DNA from: Gnetum montanum
Taxonomy: Eukaryota > Streptophyta > Gnetopsida > Gnetales > Gnetaceae
Assembly: GCA_015680685.1 (NCBI GenBank)
Contig: MNCI01009519.1
Coordinates: forward strand, 523,451 to 587,450
Length of the DNA stretch: 64,000 bases
Direction of reading: 5' to 3'
The notes beneath the pieces are model-generated. The model was given only the letters and a program-made list of their open reading frames with translations. It had not been told where the DNA came from and ran no database searches. The translations under genes and the position numbers were made by a program. Position 1 is the stretch's first letter. Each line of letters starts with the position of its first letter. Below are positions 56,160 through 64,000 of the stretch, in pieces.

Positions 56160-57380
56160 TGGACTTTTCACTAAGCTATTCCGAATATTTGTCCTTTGAC
56201 TAGTCAGCAATATGAGTCATAATTAACTTCTGTTCCAAAAGGCCTTATCTAGGAGAGTACCCCATGATGATGTGTGAGTGGTTGTTGATGTACGTCTTGC
56301 ATCTTGTTAGGTACATATTCAATCTCATCCAAGTAAATTATAGTAAAAGGAATATGAAGATATTTATTTTCTCTGTAAATTTTTGAATAGTTGGCAAGGT
56401 AGCATTTCACCGTGCTCATACTGGTTCAAACCCCTACTTCTAGAGCATAAAGGTGTGATCAAACCTGATAATATATAGATGCTACTATAAAAAAAATAGG
56501 AAGATTATGCAACAATTCAATCTGATCATAATAAATCATACTAAAAAATATGAATATTATGCAATTGAAATTTGCTTAAATTTTCTAACCCTTAATAAAG
56601 AAAAAGTGAAGTAAAGATTGTGACTTTGTGACTTAAAACAATTCAACTTTTTATTAGCAACTCAACTTATTAAATAGTTTCTAACAAATAATGATGCAAG
56701 AAAAACCATGGTCACAAATTAACAATTAAATATTGGTACTATGGTAAACCTAGTCTCATCTAACAAAATGAACTTGGCACATTATTTTTTACTAAGAATG
56801 GAACTTGACAATAGTGTTTAAGATAGTATAACAAATAATCTATATAGGTTGCCCATATACCTCTTTGTTAACACTTTTAAATTTTACTTGTAATTATTGA
56901 AAATGATTATAATTAAAAATTTTAGATGAATGAATATGAAAACATTATCATCATCATTATTTATAAGTATGCTAATAATTTTAATGGAACTTTCTCTTTT
57001 TGATGCTCTTGAATGTACTATACTCTACCACTCATCTCAATACATGGATAAATATGCCATCTTATTATTTGATAAGTATCATATAGAAAAATATTGAGTC
57101 ACACTTGAGGAACCTTCACATTCTACTTAAGTTCTACCAAAGTATAGAAAGAACAAGGAATACTTCAAGAAGTTTATTTTAAAGATGTCTAAGAATCATT
57201 TTGAAGTAGTTTTAAAAGTTTCAAAAGAAACATGTTGTAGGGTACTTTGTTGAACAAGCTTCTTCATTTATGGATATAAAGATTAGATGCAAATAATTTT
57301 GGGTGCAAGCAATATTCAAGTTTTTTCACACATGATATTTTAAGTTATTTTTCCTCATTATGTTTTATGAGAATGCCTTT
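56160..57380. other. Anonymous AT-rich stretch
   Basis: No gene supported. The part from about 57080 may be decayed copia pol leading to the tail at 57400. Confidence 0.4.
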
Positions 57381-57512
57381 ATATGATGATCCCTTTTAAT
57401 GCATTAGATATTATGACTAAAGGTCCTTAGTATGTTAGGAAGAACTTTGGTGTTTCTTTCCTCTTAGAGTTATAATTTCAAGCTACAAAAGCTAAGTTAA
57501 GAGGGAGGTGTT
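57380..57512 (+). pseudogene. Ty1/copia pol tail and polypurine tract
   Basis: Near 57400-57460 a frame reads A-L-D-I-M-T-K-G-P, a stop, V-R-K-N-F-G-V-S, resembling the A-D-x-x-T-K...F-x-x-L-G-V end of copia RNase H. About 45 bp further is AGAGGGAGG (57502-57510) followed by TGTTGGAACTTG, a polypurine tract and LTR start of common copia form. Confidence 0.5.
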
Positions 57513-58390
57513 GGAACTTGAAACAATTTTTAAATTGTATTTATCTTGAAGATGTATAGTCAAATTAGAACTTTATAACTCAACATTACCCACTAGACGT
57601 TACCCACTAGAATCAAACCTATAATTTGGAGCTTCTAAATCAATAGGCTTATCACTAGGTTAACATCATTCTTATTTAAGTAAAATTTTCTTATGTTCCC
57701 CTTTATCTATGGGCTTTCTTTAAAGAAATGGCTAAATTGAATAGAACATATATTACACAATATAATCAAAGGCTTATTAACACATGTCTTGGTGGAAGGG
57801 TTTGTATTCAAGTAGAATTTACAAAGCTATTACAAGACACTATAGAGGTTGAGATCATACCTTCTAAAATTTAATAATGTATTTCTTAACTTAATCTTCC
57901 ATATCATTATTACTATTGTTGTTAAGATTAATACAAAAGAAAAGATTATGTTAAATTTCAAGAAAAATTAATAAGCAAGCAAGACTAAATGCTTTAATTA
58001 CTATTAAAAAGGATTCTACATAAGAAGAAATTCCATGAAGAGTAAAAAATAGGGAAGGTGGTGTTGTTTTAGGGGAAAACCCATCTAATTATGTAAGGAA
58101 AAATAAATAATTTCTACTAAAGGCAAGGTAATCAAGAATTAGTTACTCAACAATAGGATTGATAAATATTCATAAGGAAAGGAAATCTATCTAAAATTAA
58201 ATTAAGTATAGATAATTATTGATGGCCAAATATGAGTGCTTCACCTCTAATTTAAAGGATCTCACCTTCAAATTCATTTTTTTTGGAGATAACACTTATA
58301 TTAATTAATTTTTAAACTGTTATCTTAAAAGAAACTTAAACTCCACTTTTATAAAATTTCTATCAAACTTAATTCATTATGATGTGGAAT
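57511..58390 (+). repeat. Probable copia 3' LTR and flanking debris
   Basis: Starts TGTTGGAACTTGAAAC after the polypurine tract. The far end is not identified, and no second copy lies in the window. Confidence 0.4.
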
Positions 58391-58394
58391 GTTA

Positions 58395-58820
58395 GTCTAT
58401 TAAAAAATATTAGGCACAATACATACATGTAGAAGAGGTACATATGTTGAGATAAATGTTGAAAGCAAGTAGAGAAGATTGAATCAAAAGCTCTTTTTAT
58501 AAGGAAAGTCTAAAAGTAGCTCCCATAGATGAGAATATTAAGAAAAGGTATCTTATATGGTTTTGTCATATGTTGAGAAGACTAGAGAATGCTCATATTA
58601 GAAGATGTCACTTCATAAAAGTTGTTTTATGAAGGAAATAAACAAAGAGGCACACTAAAACATACTTGATTTGGTTACATATAGAAACACATCTAAGATT
58701 TGAATGTTAATAATTATTTTGTTCTTAGAAGAGAATGATGTAAAAGAACTCCTCTAGTTAACCCCATGTAGTTGGGATAAGGCTAGAATGATAGATGCTG
58801 ATGATAATGATAAGTAGAGC
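58395..58820 (+). mobile_element. RTE-type LINE, 5'-truncated 3' end
   Basis: Plus-strand remnant of the C-terminal part of a LINE reverse transcriptase: S-R-E-D, I-K-S-S-F-Y-K-E-S, V-A-P-I-D-E-N-I-K-K, then L-I-W-F-C-H-M-L-R-R-L-E-N-A-H-I-R-R. This corresponds to the R-W-F-G-H-V-x-R-R-P-E-D-A-P-I-R-R motif of the plant RTE group. It is followed by the typical 3' end CCATGTAGTTGGGATAAGGC (58770-58789) and a GAT-rich tail to about 58813. Stops interrupt the frame. Confidence 0.82.
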
Positions 58821-59942
58821 TAAGACTTTCTTCAAGTGATTTTATAATAATAAGATCTACTTAATGAAAGTAATGAAAAAAATAAAGAATTATGCCATTA
58901 AAATATTTTTTCTTGAATCATGATGACATGTATAATATTATTAGTTTATAAGGCATTAAAATTTTTTATAAAGAAAATAAAATTTATTTCAAAAGTTATT
59001 TCATCCAAGTACCTCCATATTCCTATAGATCATATGAAATATTATGGTGGTTCAGCTCTTCTTCTTAACAATATTTTATTTTCTTTAGTCATTGATAAGT
59101 TGTGTTATGTAGGGATCTATCCCATAGACAATTTCACATTTTGTGATGTAAGAGGAACATTATCAAGATTCATCAAGATGTTTAGATGTCCCAAAGACGT
59201 ATTTTGAGGTCCTAAAATCCTCATATTGTAGGAAGCATACAAGCTTTATGCTAGAAGGTCTAGGTCCTAAAACTAAAAATTGCAATTACAACTATTACCA
59301 TTAAGTAAGTTAGGCTATGAATTTTCAAGTACCTAACTCAAGGAAATAAATAAAATTCTTTAAAATTTATATTCTTGTATAGGAATAAGTGATTTCAAAT
59401 AAAAGCCCCCAAGATTTTCCTTGAATTTGATGGTGAATCTTAATGTTCAAACTACAAAGTAAATTTTTTAGTGTAATACTCATTTAGAAGTTAGAGGTTA
59501 TAGTTCTTAAAGTTGTTTTAAGGTAAAAATTGTAGTCCATCTCAAAGGATAAAAAGAGAAAAAGGGGATTCATGTGTTCCCACATATGATCATGGTATTT
59601 TTGGCAAAGTTCTCCCCTTTCAAAACTTACAAAGAGAGATCATGACTCTCTCCTTTGCATTGATGATGTAAGATGAATGAAACATGTGTTATTGTTATTT
59701 TTTCATTTTGAATTAAAGTGTGGAAGAAGTCCTTTGGGCTAAAGTTCTCAAGGCTTCAAAATATCTTTCTTTTTCTTGTTTCCTTACTTCACAAGGATTT
59801 TATAGTTTATTTTTAATGTTGTAGCTCAAATTTCTTATTCCATTTTAGATATTTTACAACTTAATTTTTTTATAACATAATCAATTTTACATGAATTTCT
59901 CAATTTCAGAATAAATTTACAATTACAATTTATGTCATAATC
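58821..59942. other. Anonymous AT-rich stretch
   Basis: Contains an open run of 95 codons (58920-59207) with no recognised motif, and nothing else that can be supported. Confidence 0.4.
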
Positions 59943-59947
59943 ATTAC

Positions 59948-60792
59948 TAATAAGTGGCGAGGTACCCCTACACTCAACCATACGAAACAAGTGTAGCACT
60001 CGTGATCCGGTCAAACTTCGCAAACTAAAAGCCTATGCGCTTCATGAAACACTTGGGGTTAATCATTCATTGTCTTCCTAGACTTACTTGTAGTTATCAT
60101 GGTGTATGGTTAAGTAAGTCCGAGGTATATGATTTTTATATGTTTTTATGTTTTTCTCCTATGCTATCGAGGTGAAGGGTTGAGAAACTAACTAACTCTA
60201 ACTAATGTCCTAAGTCTAAATTAACTAGCATCAACATCTGTTCCCACTTACCGTACACACCCTAAGCCGATGCAACTGTGGCTACCAAATGCTAATCGTT
60301 ATTGGGATCACCACACGTAATGCACGTGCTCGAAGTGGTCGTACTGAGGCACTTAACTAGCCTAAACGTAATGAGCAGCCAATTCCTTGACTAGCCGTAC
60401 ACATCTGTGGATGCTCATAATCAAGTCATACTCATGCCACGCTACTGTAGGTAATAAATAACAGGTAGGAAATAACATGTAATAAACCTATTCCATGTAC
60501 TACAAGGTTTATCCACGAAGCTCATCTTTATTGCCGTACACAACTTGTGTTTAGGTACAAAGCTGCTCGAATAAAGATCTGTTCACTTGGGGACTCCTAC
60601 TGCAGGCACATGGAAAATAATCTATCTCTAGAGTGATCAAATTGCTAGAGCTTTGCTACTTTTAGATCTGGATGAGGAATAAGGGGAGTGTCACCTCTTA
60701 TTTATAGATATGGTGGCGGACCACGATATCGTGTACGTGATATCGCAGGGGACGACATGATATCACGGTGCATGTGATATCACGTCTCATCA
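59948..60792 (-). repeat. Young solo LTR of the D/E family, ATTAC target duplication
   Basis: 845 bp flanked by ATTAC at 59943-59947 and 60793-60797. Aligns throughout with 60973-61866 and with the reverse complement of 17740-18611. On the minus strand it begins TGATGAGACG and has TATAAATAAG near 60700. It is visibly rich in CG dinucleotides where the two relatives have TG or CA, so it inserted later. No internal sequence remains, as after recombination between two LTRs. Confidence 0.85.
60717..60786. promoter_or_regulatory. Cluster of four GATATC palindromic sites
   Basis: Within 70 bp upstream of the LTR TATA box there are CACGATATCGTG (a perfect palindrome), GTGATATCGC, ATGATATCACG and TGTGATATCACG. 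Regular recurrence of one palindromic word in the U3 part suggests binding sites for a dimeric factor. The factor is unknown. Confidence 0.45.
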
Positions 60793-60972
60793 ATTACATA
60801 TTAATTTTACAATTTTCATTTATGCATGAGAGTTTCTTAATGAGATTTAAAGTCTCTATGATGTTTGACATACGTATTTATTCTTTAAATATAATATTCA
60901 AGCTAGTTCAACTTTTAACACTATAAGAAAATTCATCTTTTAGCATGTAGAAGATCCACACTTTATTAAATA

Positions 60973-61866
60973 TGATAAGCAGTGAGTAGACCCTACACCC
61001 AACTATATGAATCACTAACTGTTTACATGCAATTCGATTGAATTTCATGGACTTATAGCCTTCTAAGTACACTAGTCTCTAGGAAGTGAAACTAATTGTT
61101 GCAATTGTTGTCTTCACAATGACACTCATGAAATGCAAAGGTATGGTTAAGAGTAACTAAGACATATGATTTTTATCATTTTTTGTGTTTTATGATCTAA
61201 GTTGCATAAGAATAAAGAATGATGAATAAATTAATTTAATTGCTAATTTAATCTAACTAGCTAACATTTAACTAATCCTAACATAAGCATCCATTCCCAC
61301 TTGTCATACACATCCTAAACATGTTTAATGCTACTGGGTTACCAAATGTTAAGCATTACTGGGATTACTAAGCATCAAATGTATGCTCAAAGTGGTCGTA
61401 CTTATGTGCTTAATTAATCGTTATTTAATTTAGCTTAGTATAACTTAATTAATTACTTAATTACTTAAAACATTAAAGGAAACTGCTTGAAATATTAAAT
61501 GCATTAAGGAAATAACTAATCTATTTCAATGTGTTGCAAGGTTTATCAAAAAGCTCATCTTTATTGTTGCACACATTGCCATGCTCAGGTACAACAATGC
61601 TTGAATAAAGATTCGTACACTCTTTGACTCTTATTGCAAACAGTTAGAAAAATATTCTAAGTATTGAATGAAAAAACTGCAAGAGCTTCACTACAACTAT
61701 GAGACTTATTGCCATAAATGTAGTTGGTGAACAAGTATTTATAGGCAAAATAGGGAGTCTTGTTGATGGGTATGCATTAATGGATCAAACCCTAAGTCTA
61801 CGGGATCACGTCTATAGGGTTGCATCAACAACATCCCATTAATGCAGCTAACCAAATGTCTCATCA
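60973..61866 (-). repeat. Element E 3' LTR
   Basis: The minus strand starts TGATGAGACATTTGG at 61866, directly after the tract CATGGGGGTA, as in element D. TATAAATAC (minus) lies near 61740. It ends at about 60973 (plus-strand TGATAAGCAGTGAG). Confidence 0.75.
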
Positions 61867-64000
61867 TACCCCCATGACCGAAAAAAAACTCATCCTCAAG
61901 TTCTTTAAAAAAATTGGGAAGATATGGGATTATTAACACACCAAAAAAAAAAAAACAAAAAAAAACACACACACACACAAACTATACAAGAAAAATCTAA
62001 GTGCCTAGAGTATATGGTTTTATGTTGATTACAAAATTTCAGGTGTTCAAAACAAAAAAATTGAACAGCAAGACAAAACTAACAACACAATACATACATG
62101 GGGCAAAGACATTGGAGAAGGTCAAATTGTCCTAGGTGGTGGAGGCTCTTAAGGCTTCAAAGGACATTCTCCTACTTCGAGTGCATGAGGTGGTTGAGGA
62201 GGTTATGGTTGTTTAGTGGTAGCTACAACATCTAGTGGAAGATGAAAGGCATCCAATAGTATCGTCATCTTCTCCTCCTTTCCCCTAGGATCATTCATGA
62301 TCCATGAAAGATCTTGAATGTGGGTTGGAGTGGAAACATCCTAAGGATAGGACATTACTGAGAATAGCATATTCATGTTGACAAACCACATAGCAAAAAA
62401 TTTGTGCTCAACATCGAATGCCTTAACTACATTATGCAACTCCTTATAGTCATTCATCCTTTTGGCCGAGTTCTTAGTATTTGATCTTTGATTGATAATC
62501 ATGCCCTAAGAAACTCAAGTTTAACATTAGCAATATCAAGCTTTTTCTTGGTCTCCTTATGGGTTTTGAACTCTACCTTGTATAACAAGTATGAGCTAGC
62601 TACTTACTTTTCCAATTCTAACCAAAGGCATTTGGTAGTTTGCATTGCTAAGTTTGCATAATGGAGATTGGCAAGCTCTGTATACTTTTTCATCTCCTTG
62701 ATCTACAACTCCTTCATGCAGATCTCCACTTTTTAGTAGTCATTAAGCCCATCAAAGTTAAGCTGCTAGACATCACCTCCTTCCTTAAGCTATTGGAGGA
62801 CTTTAGTGACCTTTTCCTTCATCATTTGGATGTGTTTTTTTAATGATTTCTTTCTATATACTGACTTGATCTCTGTAATGATTATTGAATCTCTCAAATT
62901 TAAGAGCCTCATCCTTTTAGGTGGCTATCTCTATTGCAAATTTTTGATGAAGGGCTTAGACTTCCTCCATGGAGAGATTTTATTTTTGATTTCCAATATC
63001 CTTAATTCAATGTTCACTTTGGCTAGCTACTCCTATTGTTGATGGATAAATTCTCTGCATCTATTACTTCTACACATCAACATTCCATAGGTGATGATTC
63101 TCTATATCTAGGATTTCAATCTCGTGGTGCATCTAGGCCAATTCCTTTTGAATGATGTATGTCTTGTCATTGGCCACGGACTGGTCAAAGATAGTTGTCT
63201 CCTTTGCATTCTCAACCTATTTGAGCTTGTTCTAAAGGTGTTGGAAAGCTTCATTACATGTCAATGCAGGGTTGAATAATGTGGGATCGATGAGGTAGGC
63301 TCTTAATTCTGCAACCTCTATAGCTAAGTGTTGATTTTGTACTTGGGCTATTTCAAGTTTCCCCTCCACTATAATCCACTTACCCCTTGCTTCTATTAGC
63401 TCTGATTGGGTTATAGTGATGGTATCTAAAAGATCAAATATATCTAAAATTAATTGTCTAGTTCCCACTAGTTAGTTGAACAACTCCTCATGTTGGCCTA
63501 CACTTAATCTACCACTACTTTTTCCTACAAACATTTGCACATCTATTAGTGTAGAAATGTTTGGTACAGATAACATAGGTGCATTTGAGGCCATAATAAA
63601 TCTATTAGCAACCACATCTACTACTGTATCTTGCCCATGATGTTGCATCACCAAAATAGTTGCCCCCTCACCCTCCTTCAAACACACTAAAAAAGTAGCA
63701 GCATTCCTAAATAATTTTGGGAATCATTCCTATTGAAAGAGAAATATTGTTACCTCTCAAGCGTTAGGATTTGATCTCATGGGTAACTATGTTTTTTGGG
63801 TAGAGAAAATTGGCCTACCTACTTCTATCTAGCTAATGGTTTGAGCCACTTCATTGAGGTTTCTTATCATTGGTTGATACATAGATCGACTGCCAGCACT
63901 CATTCTTGCTCATTGCTCTTGCTCATGCAAGAGCTACTCTTGGATCTTGTGCATGTGCTCAAGGGTAGCATGGGCCTTTAGGGTTGTTTCATGAATAGGT
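61867..64000 (-). mobile_element. Element E: pol-less LTR element with coiled-coil ORF (open at right edge)
   Basis: Second copy of the D family. The open runs 63472-63687 (starting C-L-K-E-G-E-G-A-T-I-L-V-M) and 63232-63468 are separated by one TAA. They encode V-A-N-R-F-I-M-A-S-N-A-P and later Q-N-Q-H-L-A-I-E-V-A-E-L-R-A-Y-L-I-D-P-T. They match element D at 15990-16440. Further left, M-E-E-V, D-E-A-L-K-F-E and E-M-K-K-Y-T-E-L-A-N-L runs also recur. A long helical, charged protein is implied. A plus-strand (A)n(CA)n tract lies at 61941-61979 next to the polypurine end. Confidence 0.72.

Noticed and set aside
62661-63042. Plus-strand frames of 60 and 78 codons
   Set aside because: They lie opposite the element E coiled-coil coding region, which matches element D on the minus strand.
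1-64000. tRNA, rRNA or snoRNA genes
   Set aside because: No cloverleaf with A and B boxes or rRNA-like block was recognised by eye. The tRNA-like words found are retroelement primer sites.

Overview
This is nuclear DNA from a seed plant with a large, repeat-filled, AT-rich genome. The evidence is plant LTR retrotransposon clades (Athila, chromovirus, SIRE-like copia), a plant R2R3-MYB gene with the classic two-intron layout, a plant subtilase pseudogene and an RRM fragment like that of the plant PPR4 protein. Heavy decay of the old elements, with in-frame TAG/TAA/TGA where CAG/CAA/CGA is expected, points to long residence of methylated copies. That would fit a gymnosperm, but the species cannot be fixed from the sequence.

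Layout. Positions 1-4607 are the decayed coding part of an Athila-type Ty3/gypsy element on the minus strand, followed by its LTR (4608 to about 6420). Positions 7092-14740 hold a minus-strand chromovirus (B). Its 3' LTR is split by a 1.9-kb non-coding LTR element (7646-9569) with perfect ATGAG target duplications. Positions 14750-18611 are a plus-strand LTR element (D) with no pol; it encodes a long decayed protein with a plant-transposon-protein-like part and a coiled coil. A second copy (E) on the minus strand fills 60973-64000, and a CpG-rich solo LTR of the same family lies at 59948-60792. Positions 18850-24270 contain a decayed integrase tail and LTR-like debris.

Positions 24279-40039 are one chromovirus (C) with AATTT target duplications that was hit twice. 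A 6.6-kb non-autonomous SIRE-like copia element (26364-32926, AGATT duplication) sits between gag and protease. A TG...CA insertion (36434-39308, AAAAG duplication) sits in the 3' LTR and carries a fragment of a PPR4-like RRM gene; part of it is a run of Ns.

From 40 to 52 kb there is a solo LTR, anonymous AT-rich sequence, two fragments of a subtilisin-like protease pseudogene (45.7-46.4 and 47.4-47.6 kb) and two tandem arrays (113-bp and about 400-bp units). The one gene that looks intact is an R2R3-MYB transcription factor at 52541-54559 (three exons, 219 aa, TATA box about 90 bp upstream). After it come short tandem duplications, a copia tail, an RTE-type LINE 3' end, and the solo LTR and element E.

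Apart from the MYB gene, the window is a layered record of transposition. Recurrent themes are hexamer-rich promoter clusters in LTRs of unrelated families, pol-less elements carrying a similar accessory ORF, and C-to-T decay.
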